A stretch of DNA of 64,000 nucleotides, taken from contig CALVUF010000005.1 in assembly GCA_944363525.1 (NCBI GenBank), positions 82,107 through 146,106 of the forward strand. The letters are read 5' to 3'. Below are positions 53,963 through 63,547 of the stretch, piece after piece. The DNA is from an uncultured Bacilli bacterium (lineage in GTDB: Bacteria > Bacillota_I > Bacilli_A > RFN20 > CAG-826). The first letter of the stretch is position 1, and the number at the start of each line of letters is the position of its first letter. The notes under the pieces are model-generated. The model had not been told where the DNA came from, did not search any database, and saw only the letters and a program-made list of their open reading frames with translations. The translations under genes were made by a program, and so were the position numbers.

Positions 53963-56580
53963 CTATGACTAAACGAACTTTTGCGCCCTTTTTGCTGTTA
54001 GGGACTTTGATGTTGACCGCCTGCGGGCATAGCGAGAGCAGTTTCAGCCCCTCGACTCCCTCCACCCCTCCGGCCGAGACCACGACCCCGTCCTCATCCT
54101 TTGTTTACCCGACCTTTGCCGAGGCGATTGCGAATACCAGCGAGTATGCCATCACCACCTCGATGCGGGACGATTATGAATGGTTTTTCGAGGTCAATAC
54201 CGATGATTGCTTCTACCTCGACACCGGCGGTGAGGGCTATATCCTCCTCGATAGCGACCCCGACTATTACCATGCTTTCGTCAATAGTCCGGTTGACGGG
54301 TCTTATGACCTATATCAGATGGAGGTCAATGGGCGGCGGGGCCCGAAAGTCAATTTCCAAAGCGATGATTTCCGTTATGGCTCCTTCATGAGCATCATCA
54401 AGGAATATCAAGATGATTTCTCTAAGATCCGTGATGATTTATATGGCTGCTCGGTCGCGGCCCTCGGGACCGATGTTTCGAATTATTTCATGTCGAGCAT
54501 TTTGCGTTACGCCAATTACTTCGAGATTGAGATCGATGAGAATGGCCGCCTCTCCCGTTTCCTCCCATATGAGATGAGCTTGAGCGGCGAGGTAGGGCAA
54601 CCGTTGATGGAAATCGTGCTGGTCGACCTCGACCTTGACGATTATGGACCCTATGCCCGTTGGAAAGAAGCCGGCCGCCAGGTCAACGTCAGAATCTTTG
54701 ATTTGAAGTCGGGCTATTTCACCCGTTTTGGGACCTATGCCTGCCCCTATGCTTCGGAGAAGGTTACCATAGAGGCGACGGTCAACGCGGTTAACGGCAA
54801 TTCCGTCTATTTGGCCAACGAGGATAGCCTTTATGGATTCGTCGGCATCCGAGCCGAACTAGATTCCACTCCGACGGTCAAAGCCAAGGACATCGTCACC
54901 GTCAGCGGCACCATCCGGATGAACGGCTATGTCCCCTACATTGATGAGGCCACGGTCGCCGATACGGGTAATGATGCGCCTTATCTTCTTGTTTACGATG
55001 AGGAGACCATCGTCGATTCCTATGGCGGTGGGGCCTATGCCTCCTCTTATTTCACCCAGGCGCCTTATTTCGCCGATTCCCTCTATTCGACTTTCGCTTA
55101 CGTTGAATCGGAGATCCCGTCCGCTTTCCCGGCGACCGGGGATTTGGAATTAGACCTGACTTTCCCGAAATTCGTGACCACTGAAGGCGAGAGAATGAAG
55201 GTTAAGTTGGTTATCCCGGCTTCTTTATCCACCGAGAAGAAGACTGAGCTTCTCTCTGGCCTTGCCGCGTTAGGCCGTTATTCCGAACAAGGGCTGGAGG
55301 GGTCTTTCTCCTCTTTCTTGGTCGGCTTTGACATGAATTACGATTATTTGGCGACCATCGTCGCCTTACCGGAATCGACGATTGCCAAGCGGCCGACGTT
55401 CGGCGAAAAGGTCGAACAGGCGACTGGGTTGAAGGATTTCCCGGTGCTGGAGACCAGCGACCCCCAGTCGTTCCGTTTCGGTGGGTCGACGGGGATGTAT
55501 ATCGAGTCGAATTACGGCCTTTCCTCCCGTGACGTCACCGGCGTCTTCTATGGCGGCAGCAGCGTAACCCCGTCGGAACTGGAGGCCTTCAAATCGGCTT
55601 TGGCGGCCTATGGTTTCGTCAAAATCGATGAGATCCGCGATACCGGCGGTTCCCGGCATGAGATCTATTCTTATGAGGGCTGCATCGTCGATATGTTAGT
55701 CGGCAACGCCATGTTCGGCTCGTCCAATTACTCGGTTCAGATGTGGGTTTACCGCGGGGAACTCATTCAGGGCGAGAAGATTGAGCAAGTGGTGGAAGAG
55801 ACGGTCGGCGATTTTTTCGATGTCGCCGATTTCGTTAAGCCCGTTAATAGTTATTCCGCCGATTACGATCATTTCGCCTTGCTTAATTTCGCCGGCCATG
55901 ACTTCAGCGAGGAGGATCCTTTGCATTGTTTCACCATCGATTTGGATTACAACGGCTACCAGGATGTCTATAACGCCTATCGCGATAAAGGATATTCCTT
56001 CTACCGAAATAGTGATGGCACCATCTATACCTACATCACCCGTGGGTCATCCCATTACGTCATGTATAAGGGTGATGGGGCAAACCGGGTCTATGTCGAT
56101 CTCGCTTACTATCCGACTACCGACTATACCTATGCCGGTCATGATGACTATACCTATCGGATTGAGGTCATGATTTATCATGGGGAGGAACCATTATCGG
56201 CCATCACGACCGAGGATTTGACCACCTTTGAGGATGCGGTCGCTTCCTATTATGGCGAGGCGGCCCGGTTCGACGTCAGCCTGCCCAGTGGGTCGAAAGT
56301 CGAGTTCCTTAAGCCGACTTATACCTACGAGTTTTTAGAGTATGGCTATTACACTGAGGCTGAATGCTTCATTTATGGCAACGTTGAGGCGATATATACC
56401 GCCATGGTCGAAGCCTTGGAGGCCGCTGGCTATGCCTATGCTTACGATGGCAAACAAAGCGTCACCTATAGTAAGACCATTGATGCCGCCAATTACCGGG
56501 TCTCGAACATCGTCTTGATGAAAAACGCCGATCGCGGTTTCGTTCGGGTAATCAACGGAACCCCGGGGATGGATTTCTAA
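53959..56580 (+). CDS. Large surface lipoprotein of unknown function
   Basis: The 873-aa product has a lipoprotein signal (LLLGTLMLTAC) and Ser/Thr/Pro linker. Around residues 270-340 is an OB-like module (TIEATVNAVNGNSVYLANED...DIVTVSGTI) related to those of the 13022-15178 lipoprotein. The C-terminal 350 residues contain at least three similar units of about 90-110 residues (AAYGFVKID...YSYEGCIVDMLV; YRDKGYSFYRNSDG...HYVMYK; EAAGYAYAYDGKQ...ASNIVLM-like). It overlaps the protease gene by 4 bp, so the three lipoproteins form one operon. Function unknown. Confidence 0.7.
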   Translation: MTMTKRTFAPFLLLGTLMLTACGHSESSFSPSTPSTPPAETTTPSSSFVYPTFAEAIANTSEYAITTSMRDDYEWFFEVNTDDCFYLDTGGEGYILLDSDPDYYHAFVNSPVDGSYDLYQMEVNGRRGPKVNFQSDDFRYGSFMSIIKEYQDDFSKIRDDLYGCSVAALGTDVSNYFMSSILRYANYFEIEIDENGRLSRFLPYEMSLSGEVGQPLMEIVLVDLDLDDYGPYARWKEAGRQVNVRIFDLKSGYFTRFGTYACPYASEKVTIEATVNAVNGNSVYLANEDSLYGFVGIRAELDSTPTVKAKDIVTVSGTIRMNGYVPYIDEATVADTGNDAPYLLVYDEETIVDSYGGGAYASSYFTQAPYFADSLYSTFAYVESEIPSAFPATGDLELDLTFPKFVTTEGERMKVKLVIPASLSTEKKTELLSGLAALGRYSEQGLEGSFSSFLVGFDMNYDYLATIVALPESTIAKRPTFGEKVEQATGLKDFPVLETSDPQSFRFGGSTGMYIESNYGLSSRDVTGVFYGGSSVTPSELEAFKSALAAYGFVKIDEIRDTGGSRHEIYSYEGCIVDMLVGNAMFGSSNYSVQMWVYRGELIQGEKIEQVVEETVGDFFDVADFVKPVNSYSADYDHFALLNFAGHDFSEEDPLHCFTIDLDYNGYQDVYNAYRDKGYSFYRNSDGTIYTYITRGSSHYVMYKGDGANRVYVDLAYYPTTDYTYAGHDDYTYRIEVMIYHGEEPLSAITTEDLTTFEDAVASYYGEAARFDVSLPSGSKVEFLKPTYTYEFLEYGYYTEAECFIYGNVEAIYTAMVEALEAAGYAYAYDGKQSVTYSKTIDAANYRVSNIVLMKNADRGFVRVINGTPGMDF

Positions 56581-56600
56581 ACCATTTAACCATATCGACC

Positions 56601-56634
56601 AAGGCCTCGGGGATTTGAACCCTTGAGGCCTTTT
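56601..56634. terminator. Bidirectional terminator between convergent genes
   Basis: AAGGCCTC and GAGGCCTT form a perfect 8-bp stem, followed by TTTT on the plus strand. It serves the lipoprotein operon and overlaps the end of the convergent ATPase gene. Confidence 0.8.
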
Positions 56635-58024
56635 AAAGTTTGCTTACCAATTTGATGGTTTGGTTTTCCTTCGCTTCGTTAAGCAAATCCTCGGTGAATC
56701 CGGCTTTGCTGAAGAGGATGTATTCGACGTGGTCTGCGTTCGTATAACGTCTTAAGGCCTCGCCTTTTTCTTGCAGGGCGCGCAAGACGTTGATCCCTTT
56801 CGGAGAAGAGGAATATTTGCATTCGCCGACCACTAGGTTATGGCCGGAATCATCGAGGGCGACGATGTCGGTCTCTCCGCATAATGGGCCCCAATAACGG
56901 CCGACTTTGACGATGGGGAAGGGCCAAGCCTGGGCAAAGGAAAGCTCCCACACCTTCTCCCGGCAGACGTCTTCATAGACATAGGAAACATGGTTTTGAA
57001 TGAACCCCTTCTTTACTTCCGATAGTACATAGGAGGATTCGCCTTTCTCGATGAAAGGACGGTTAGGGTATATGAAGCGGAACCAGAAGGCCATGAAGTT
57101 GTCTTTTAGGCAATAGAGACCGTTCTTGCTCTTTTCCGGCAATGTCTCAGTCACCGGGACTTCCCGTTCGATTAAATCGAGGTCCATCAAGACTTTGAGG
57201 TATTTAGGCAGGTTGGTCTGCTTCAATCCGAGATAAGAAGCGATTTCCGATAGTTTCCTTTTGCCTAGGGCGATGGTTTTGAGCAAGGAGAAATAGCTCC
57301 CGATCTCCGTCACTTCCTTTTGCAGCAGGAAGTAGGGTTCCTCGTAAAGGAAACTATCGGTATCAAGGATCTTGCCTTCAATCCCTTGGTAAATGTCTTT
57401 ATAGCCAAGAAAGGACTCGATGTATTTGGGGACTCCACCGGTGACGGCGTAGAAGGGAATCAATTCGTCGTCGCTGCGTCCGTCAAAGAACTCATGGTAA
57501 TAACGGAAGGGAATTTGCCTTAGCCGAATCTGACCCGTGCGGCGACCATATAAAGGTGAGGAGTAATCGAGGGTCAGCTTCCGCATCAAGGGTATTGGGG
57601 AGCCGGATAGGATCAGCATGGCGTTTGACCGTTCAAGCCTTGTGTCCCACACTTTCTGCAGGATGCTCGGGAAGGCGGGATACGATTTCCCAAGGTTCGG
57701 AAAATCATCGATGACGATAATCTTCTTGGTTTTGGTTAGACAATCAATCAAGCATTGGAAAATCGTTGGCCAGTCGGCAGTCTCCCTAAGGCTTTTGCCC
57801 GTTAACTTGGCTACCTGGGTTTGGAAGTCCTTGCGGTTTTGAGATTCCGACTCCACGCTGGCTCGAAAGTAAAGGGAACCGGGATGATTTTCTAAGAACT
57901 TGGCGATGAGGGCCGTCTTGCCGACCCGAGGTTTCCCGTAGATGATGATAAAGGACGACCGATTAGCGCGCCATTCGCTCTCCAAGAACTGGAGCTCTTT
58001 TTCACGATTGACTAAGGTGAGCAT
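56633..58024 (-). CDS. Archaeal-type ATPase with DUF234 domain
   Basis: The 463-aa protein has VNREKELQFLESEW then Walker A YGKPRVGKTAL (about 29-39), Walker B IIVIDDFPNL, and a sensor strand LILSGSPIPLM, as in the PF01637 ATPase family. A winged-helix segment (IASYLGLKQTNLPKYLKVLMDLDLIER) follows, and the C-terminal DUF234 region (FWFRFIYPNRPFIEKG...DIVALDDSGHNLVVGECKYS) has a PD-(D/E)xK-like D...E-x-K pattern. Role unknown. AGAGGA precedes the ATG. It is the third orphan ATPase of the window, related in plan to the DUF4143 pair. Confidence 0.85.
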   Translation of the reverse strand: MLTLVNREKELQFLESEWRANRSSFIIIYGKPRVGKTALIAKFLENHPGSLYFRASVESESQNRKDFQTQVAKLTGKSLRETADWPTIFQCLIDCLTKTKKIIVIDDFPNLGKSYPAFPSILQKVWDTRLERSNAMLILSGSPIPLMRKLTLDYSSPLYGRRTGQIRLRQIPFRYYHEFFDGRSDDELIPFYAVTGGVPKYIESFLGYKDIYQGIEGKILDTDSFLYEEPYFLLQKEVTEIGSYFSLLKTIALGKRKLSEIASYLGLKQTNLPKYLKVLMDLDLIEREVPVTETLPEKSKNGLYCLKDNFMAFWFRFIYPNRPFIEKGESSYVLSEVKKGFIQNHVSYVYEDVCREKVWELSFAQAWPFPIVKVGRYWGPLCGETDIVALDDSGHNLVVGECKYSSSPKGINVLRALQEKGEALRRYTNADHVEYILFSKAGFTEDLLNEAKENQTIKLVSKL

Positions 58025-58056
58025 GGGTAACTGATCCTCTTTGCATTTATACCCTG

Positions 58057-58069
58057 AAGTATAATACTT
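58057..58069. promoter_or_regulatory. 13-bp palindrome AAGTAT-A-ATACTT between divergent genes
   Basis: The perfect inverted repeat lies 33 bp upstream of the DUF234 ATPase ATG and about 96 bp upstream of the deaminase gene. TGAAGTATA and TGAAATATA repeat directly beside it. The ATPase gene's TATA-like box lies just inside, so it could be its operator. Confidence 0.5.
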
Positions 58070-58152
58070 TGAAATATAAACTTGCTTCGAAGTCGCTTTT
58101 CCGGACTTTGTTCTCCTTAGCGCCCCCTCTAGCCTTGGCTTGAACTTTTTTC

Positions 58153-58158
58153 TATAAT
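58153..58158 (+). promoter_or_regulatory. -10 box of the deaminase gene (leaderless type)
   Basis: TATAAT ends 6 nt before the ATG at 58165. No ribosome binding site is present and no clear -35 hexamer is seen. Confidence 0.55.
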
Positions 58159-58164
58159 CTTGCC

Positions 58165-59448
58165 ATGAGCATTTTACTGAAAGACGCCCGCATCCTCTCG
58201 ATGGTCCCCGGGGAGGATATATACCGGGCCGATATCTATATCGAAGACGGGGAAATCAAACAAATCGGCAGGGATTTGCGGGTTTCCGCTTCCGAAACCT
58301 ACGATTGCGAGGGCAATCTGCTTTTGCCGGGATTCAAGAACGCCCATACCCATTCGCCGATGACCTTCGCCCGGAGTTTCTCCGATGATCTCCCGCTTCA
58401 TGAATGGCTTTTCAACCGGATCTTCCCTCTTGAGGATTTGATCCAGCCCGGCGACCAATATCACCTTTGCAAATTGGCCATCCTTGAGTATCTGACCTCC
58501 GGCATCACCGCCTGCTTCGACATGTACTATTCGCCTTTGGAGATGGCGAAGGCCAGCGAAGAGCTCGGCTTCAAGACGGTGCTTTTAGGCACGGTGACCG
58601 ATGCCAGGGAATCGGTCGGGGAAATGGTCGACTATTACAAGACCATCAACGGGAAGAACAAACTCGTCTCCTATCAACTAGGCTTCCATGCCGAATATAC
58701 CTGCTCGGAAGAGGTTTTGGTTGAATTATCCAAGGCCAGTCATGAACTGAAGTGCCCGGTCTATTCCCATACCTCGGAAACCAAGAAAGAATACGAGGAA
58801 TGCCGGCGTCGGCATAACGGGATGAACCCGGTTGAGTACGCCGAGCATTTAGGTTTATTGGATTATGGCGGCGGGGGATTCCATGGGGTCGCCTTCAGCC
58901 CGTCGGATATCCAGATTTACAAGAAGCATAATTGCTCGCTTGTCTCTTGCCCTGGATCGAACAGCAAGCTCGCCAGCGGCATCGCCACTTTAGTCGAGAT
59001 GGAGCAAGCCGGGATCAATTTAGCCCTCGGGACCGATGGTCCGGGAAGCAACAACGGGCTCGATTTCTTCTACGAGATGCGGTTAGCCTGCGTCTTGCAG
59101 AAACTTCGTCTTTCTGACCCCAGCGCCTTCAAAGGCACGAGCGCCCTCAAGGCCGCGACACTCGGCGGGGCCATCGCCATGGGGCTAAATGACGCGAAAT
59201 ACGTTAAGGTGGGGCAACGGGCCGACTTAGTCTTAATCGATCTCAACCGCCCGAATATGCGACCGTTCAACGATTTGGCCAATAACCTCGTCTACTCCGG
59301 AGCCAAGGATGACGTTAAGTTCACCATGGTCGAAGGGCGGATCCTTTACGCCGACCATGAGTTTAGGCTCCCCCAAACGGCCGAGGACATCATCGATGAA
59401 GCCGAGGAGACGACCGAGCAATTGAAGAAACGTTTCCAAAAAGCCTAA
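58165..59448 (+). CDS. mtaD: 5-methylthioadenosine/S-adenosylhomocysteine deaminase-like amidohydrolase
   Basis: The 427-aa metal-dependent amidohydrolase has LLPGFKNAHTHSPMT (HxH metal site, about 56-70), LGFHAEYTCS, YSHTSET and ALGTDGPGSNNGLDFF, in the order and context found in MTA/SAH deaminases. It would deaminate the adenine of S-adenosylhomocysteine or related nucleosides. Guanine or chlorohydrolase-type substrates cannot be excluded from sequence alone. The mRNA is probably leaderless. Confidence 0.8.
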   Translation: MSILLKDARILSMVPGEDIYRADIYIEDGEIKQIGRDLRVSASETYDCEGNLLLPGFKNAHTHSPMTFARSFSDDLPLHEWLFNRIFPLEDLIQPGDQYHLCKLAILEYLTSGITACFDMYYSPLEMAKASEELGFKTVLLGTVTDARESVGEMVDYYKTINGKNKLVSYQLGFHAEYTCSEEVLVELSKASHELKCPVYSHTSETKKEYEECRRRHNGMNPVEYAEHLGLLDYGGGGFHGVAFSPSDIQIYKKHNCSLVSCPGSNSKLASGIATLVEMEQAGINLALGTDGPGSNNGLDFFYEMRLACVLQKLRLSDPSAFKGTSALKAATLGGAIAMGLNDAKYVKVGQRADLVLIDLNRPNMRPFNDLANNLVYSGAKDDVKFTMVEGRILYADHEFRLPQTAEDIIDEAEETTEQLKKRFQKA

Positions 59449-59484
59449 TGGCTTTCGCTTAGTTAATGCTACAATAACCCTGTT

Positions 59485-61191
59485 ATGAACCTGCTCCTTT
59501 CCACTGGGCTCGTCGCCCTTATCGTCATCGCCATCCTGGCCGTGGCCGCCGGGATCGGGGTGCTGCTGTATTTCGTCTTGTTCCAGCATATGCGTTCGAA
59601 GGCCCAAGCCAAGGAACTCATCCGCCGTTTTGAGTATTTGCATAGCCTATTGATCGGCCAAGACGCCCATTGGGTCAAGACCATCGAAAGGATCGCCACT
59701 ACCAATTTGCTTTTTGCCTCCCGTCACCAGACTTTCGAGAAGCGGTTCAAAGAACTCCGCGACCGGGGCGACGCCTCGGCCCAGAAGGCGGTCAACGATT
59801 TGAAAGACCTGATTGAGGACCGGGACTACAAAGGATTGAAGGCCGCGTTGCCGGAAGCCCGGCGGATTATGCAGGAATACGACGATGCCGCCAACTCGCT
59901 CCATAATGACCTCCACGCCCTCATCCTCCCGATGGAGGAATGCAACGCCGACTCCCTCCATATGAAGGAGCAGTTTAGGGCCATTAAGCAGGATTACTTC
60001 GTCAAGCAAAGCGAGCTTTCATTATGCAAGGAATCCTTTGAGACGGTGTTCGGTAAGCTCGATAAGCAATTCGACCGCTTCGCCGAATTGGTCTCCTCCG
60101 CCCAATACGATGAAGCCAAATCGATGATCGCCCCGATCGAGAAGGTGCTCGACCAATTGGCCAGAGCCATCAAGGACTTCCCCGATTACTGCGCCTGCAT
60201 CGAGCACGTCATCCCCGATAAATTGGTTTCGCTGAAAAACGCCTATGAGGAGATGCGTTCTTCTGGCTACCCCCTCCAACACCTGCTTTCCTCTCCCGCC
60301 ATCGACGAGATTGAGGCCGAACTCGCTTCGATCGCCAAAGACGTCAAGGCCTTCAAGCGGAACAATATCCAAGGGCGGTTAGACGCCATTCAAGCCCAGA
60401 TCGATGGCTACCTTGAAGGCTTCGATAAGGAGAAAGACTCCCGGGTCACCTTCGAATCGGGGTGCGAGCAGGCCTACGCCTATGCCTCCTCGGTCGAGAA
60501 GAAATACATCCGCCTGTGCAACGCCCTCCCCAACGTCGAGGCGCTTTACGTCATCGAGTCGGCCCAGACCGATAAGATCAACGCCATCAAGAACACCATC
60601 AATAAGATGGGGGCGACCAAACGTTACCTCGATAATTTGATCCATTCCCCGACCAAGCAGCCGTATTCTTTGCTGGTCGAGAAGATGAATGAATTAAGCG
60701 ACGAGGCCAAGGAAAACGAGGCCGCCATCGAGGACTTCAACCGTTATCTGCTTTCCTTAAAAACCGACAGCGAGACCGCCCTGGCCAAGGTCCAAAGCTA
60801 TTTCGCGGCCTTGAAGGATGCCAAATACACCTTGCGGGAAATCGCTTTGCCTTCCCTTAGCGAGAAATACCTCCCGACCTTAGACGCCTGCTTAGACAAG
60901 ATCGATTTCATGTATAAGACCCTTCACCAGACCCCGATCGACGTCTCCGCCATCAACAAGGTCAGCTTCGAGCTTTCAAAAGAGGGAGACGAAGCTTTGT
61001 CTGGCATCAAGAAAGACTACGAGGCGATGATCGCCGCCGATGGGGCGATTACCTTCGCTAATCGCGACCGGTTCCGCCTCTCGGACCTCGACGCCCAGCT
61101 CAAGCAAGCCGAAGGGTTTTACCAGGCTGGCGAATTCAAAAAGAGCTATGACGATGTGACCGCCGCCATCCGGAGACTGCGGGGTGAATGA
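59485..61191 (+). CDS. ezrA: Septation ring formation regulator EzrA
   Basis: The 568-aa protein has one N-terminal membrane helix (about 6-32; LVALIVIAILAVAAGIGVLL) and then long spectrin-like coiled-coil helices to the end, the plan of EzrA, which binds FtsZ and limits ring formation. Length is typical (about 560). The order ezrA-cysteine desulfurase-thiI is as in Bacillus and supports the call. TACAAT (59470-59475) ends 9 nt before the ATG. Confidence 0.88.
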   Translation: MNLLLSTGLVALIVIAILAVAAGIGVLLYFVLFQHMRSKAQAKELIRRFEYLHSLLIGQDAHWVKTIERIATTNLLFASRHQTFEKRFKELRDRGDASAQKAVNDLKDLIEDRDYKGLKAALPEARRIMQEYDDAANSLHNDLHALILPMEECNADSLHMKEQFRAIKQDYFVKQSELSLCKESFETVFGKLDKQFDRFAELVSSAQYDEAKSMIAPIEKVLDQLARAIKDFPDYCACIEHVIPDKLVSLKNAYEEMRSSGYPLQHLLSSPAIDEIEAELASIAKDVKAFKRNNIQGRLDAIQAQIDGYLEGFDKEKDSRVTFESGCEQAYAYASSVEKKYIRLCNALPNVEALYVIESAQTDKINAIKNTINKMGATKRYLDNLIHSPTKQPYSLLVEKMNELSDEAKENEAAIEDFNRYLLSLKTDSETALAKVQSYFAALKDAKYTLREIALPSLSEKYLPTLDACLDKIDFMYKTLHQTPIDVSAINKVSFELSKEGDEALSGIKKDYEAMIAADGAITFANRDRFRLSDLDAQLKQAEGFYQAGEFKKSYDDVTAAIRRLRGE

Positions 61192-62315
61192 TCTATCTCG
61201 ATAACGCCGCCACCGGGCGGCCCTATGAGTCCGCTTTGGCGGCCTATTTGGAAGTGGCCACCGCCCATTGGGGCAATCCTTCCTCGATCCATGAGATCGG
61301 CTATGAGGCCAAGCGGTATCTCGACAAAGCCCGAAAAACGATCCTTGCGACTTTAGGCTTAGCCAAAACCCATGATTGCTATTTCCTTTCCGGAGCCAGC
61401 GAAGCCAATAACCTCGCCATCAAAGGAACGGCGTTTTCCTTTAAATCCAGAGGCAACAAAATACTTTATGGGGCTGGGGAGCACCCTTCGGTCATCAATG
61501 CCGTCCTCTCCTTATCCAAAGAGGGTTTTGAAGCGGTCAAGATCCCTTTAAAGGACGGGGCGCCGGATCCCGAACAATTAGACCCGAATAGCAACGGAGC
61601 AATCCTTTCTTGCTTAATGGCGGTCAATAACGAAACCGGGGCCCTTTCCGATATCGCGGGGTTTTATCGCTTCCGAGCATCCCATCCTAAATGCTTGCTA
61701 TTGCTTGACGCCACCCAGGCGATGGGGAAATTGCCGCTTGATTATTCGAAGGCGGATTTCATCTCCTTCTCCGGCCATAAGATCGGGGCCCTTAAGGGCA
61801 GCGGGGCCCTCCTCGTCAAAAAAGGAATCAAGCTGACCCCCTTAATCGATGGGGGCGAGCAAGAAAGCGGACTCCGGGCTGGGACGGTCAACGTCGCCGG
61901 GGCCTATGCCTTGTCGGTCGCTTTAACCGAATCCTATGCAAAGTTAAAAGCAAACCTCGCAAAAGCCGAACATTTGCATGCGCTTTTGCACTCGGGATTA
62001 GAAGGCTTATCCCCCTTCGTCAAGGTCCATGACCATAAGAGGCAATCCCCTTATGTCCTTTGCTTCTCAACCCTCCGTCATAAGGCCTCGGTCATCGTCG
62101 AAGGGTTATCGAATAAAGGCATCATGGTCTCCAGCGTCTCCGCCTGCTCCTCGAAGAAAGAGAATACCTCCTATGTCTTAGAGGAAGAAGGGGTCAGCAA
62201 AGGGGAAGCCGCCAACCCGATCCGGGTCTCCTTCGGGCCCGACAATACCGAAGAAGACGTCCAAGGGCTCTTAGCCGCTCTAACCCAACTATTCAATGAG
62301 GTGAAAACGATATGA
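61188..62315 (+). CDS. Cysteine desulfurase (NifS/IscS-like)
   Basis: This PLP enzyme moves sulfur from cysteine to a persulfide, here probably for ThiI. The 375-aa protein has IYLDNAATGRP, GASEANNLAIKG, the PLP lysine in SFSGHKIGALKG (about 205), ESGLRAGTVN and the sulfur-carrying Cys in SVSACSSKKEN (about 322). It overlaps ezrA and thiI by 4 bp each. In Bacillus the gene here is nifZ, which serves ThiI. Confidence 0.93.
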   Translation: MIYLDNAATGRPYESALAAYLEVATAHWGNPSSIHEIGYEAKRYLDKARKTILATLGLAKTHDCYFLSGASEANNLAIKGTAFSFKSRGNKILYGAGEHPSVINAVLSLSKEGFEAVKIPLKDGAPDPEQLDPNSNGAILSCLMAVNNETGALSDIAGFYRFRASHPKCLLLLDATQAMGKLPLDYSKADFISFSGHKIGALKGSGALLVKKGIKLTPLIDGGEQESGLRAGTVNVAGAYALSVALTESYAKLKANLAKAEHLHALLHSGLEGLSPFVKVHDHKRQSPYVLCFSTLRHKASVIVEGLSNKGIMVSSVSACSSKKENTSYVLEEEGVSKGEAANPIRVSFGPDNTEEDVQGLLAALTQLFNEVKTI

Positions 62316-63499
62316 ACTGCGATTATTTAATGGTCCATTATGGCGAGCTCTCGACCAAGGGCAACAATAAGAAAGCTTTCATCCAATGCCTAACCCACAA
62401 TGTCCGCCATGCCCTTAAGGGGCTCGACTGCTGGGTCGAGGGGAAACGGGACCATATTTACGTCCATCTGAGTTCCCCCGATATCGAGCAAGCAGCGATT
62501 GACCGCCTATTGCTCGTCTCGGGGATTCAGCGGATCTCCCCGGTGTATAAGGTCAGCCGGGAACAAGAGGAATTGGCTAAAGCCGGGGCGAAGCTAATCA
62601 TCGAATCCGGCAAAAGCAAATTCAAAGTCGAGACCAAGCGGAGCGACAAGACTTATCCGCTCGATTCTTATGGGATCTGCCGCCTGATCGCCGGCGCCGC
62701 CTTAAAGGATAACGAAGGCCTCAGCGTCGATGTCCATAACCCCGAGGTGACTTTACGGTGCAACCTTCGAGAAGACGCCGCCTATCTTTCCCTTACTTCC
62801 TATACCGGCTTAGGCGGGTATCCGTTGGGGATGAATGGGAAAGTGACTTTATTGTTATCCGGCGGCATCGATAGCCCGGTCGCGGCCTATTCGTTATTGC
62901 GAAGAGGCATCAAGATCGAAGGGCTTCATTTTGCTTCGCCCCCTTATACCTCGATGGCGGTCATCGATAAACTGAAAGATATCTTAGCCGTCCTTAATAC
63001 CTTCCAAAGCGACATCCGGCTCGATATCATCCCCTTCACCAAGATCCAAGAAGCCATCTATGAGCATGTCCCCGAACCTTATTGCATCACCATCATGCGG
63101 AGGATGATGATGCGGCTAGCCGAAAGATGGGCCAAGAAACGGAAGAGCTTAGCCATCGCAACGGGGGAATCGATCGGCCAAGTCGCCTCCCAGACCCTCG
63201 AGTCCTTGCAAGTCATCAATGCCGTCACCAATTTCCCGGTCCTGCGGCCGTTATGCGTTTCCGATAAGGTTGAGGTCATCGAGAAGGCCAAAAAGATCGG
63301 GACCTATGACATCTCAATCCGTCCCTTTGAGGATTGCTGCACCATCTTCAAGCCCAAAAAGCCCAAGACCCATCCCAATATCGAGCACGTCCTTCGTTAT
63401 GAATCCTTCTTCGACTTCGAACCGTTATTGGAGGAAGCCCTAAACGGCATCACCTCCATCTATATGGCCGATGGGGAAGAAGTGACGCCAAAGGAATAA
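62312..63499 (+). CDS. thiI: tRNA 4-thiouridine synthetase ThiI
   Basis: ThiI makes s4U8 in tRNA and can supply sulfur for thiamin. The 395-aa protein has the NFLD/THUMP region (HYGELSTKGNNKKAFI), the PP-loop LLSGGIDSPVAAYSLL (about 184-199) and the conserved Cys in EDCCTIFKPKKPKTHP. There is no rhodanese domain, so the persulfide path must use the adjacent desulfurase directly, as in Bacillus. It is complete and followed by a terminator. Confidence 0.95.
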   Translation: MNCDYLMVHYGELSTKGNNKKAFIQCLTHNVRHALKGLDCWVEGKRDHIYVHLSSPDIEQAAIDRLLLVSGIQRISPVYKVSREQEELAKAGAKLIIESGKSKFKVETKRSDKTYPLDSYGICRLIAGAALKDNEGLSVDVHNPEVTLRCNLREDAAYLSLTSYTGLGGYPLGMNGKVTLLLSGGIDSPVAAYSLLRRGIKIEGLHFASPPYTSMAVIDKLKDILAVLNTFQSDIRLDIIPFTKIQEAIYEHVPEPYCITIMRRMMMRLAERWAKKRKSLAIATGESIGQVASQTLESLQVINAVTNFPVLRPLCVSDKVEVIEKAKKIGTYDISIRPFEDCCTIFKPKKPKTHPNIEHVLRYESFFDFEPLLEEALNGITSIYMADGEEVTPKE

Positions 63500-63505
63500 G
63501 CTCCA

Positions 63506-63537
63506 AAGCCGATCGTCAAACGGATGGTCGGCTTTTT
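63506..63537 (+). terminator. Terminator of the ezrA-thiI operon
   Basis: AAGCCGATC and GGTCGGCTT form a 9-bp stem with one mismatched or wobble pair, followed by TTTTT. Confidence 0.88.
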
Positions 63538-63547
63538 CTACTATTTG

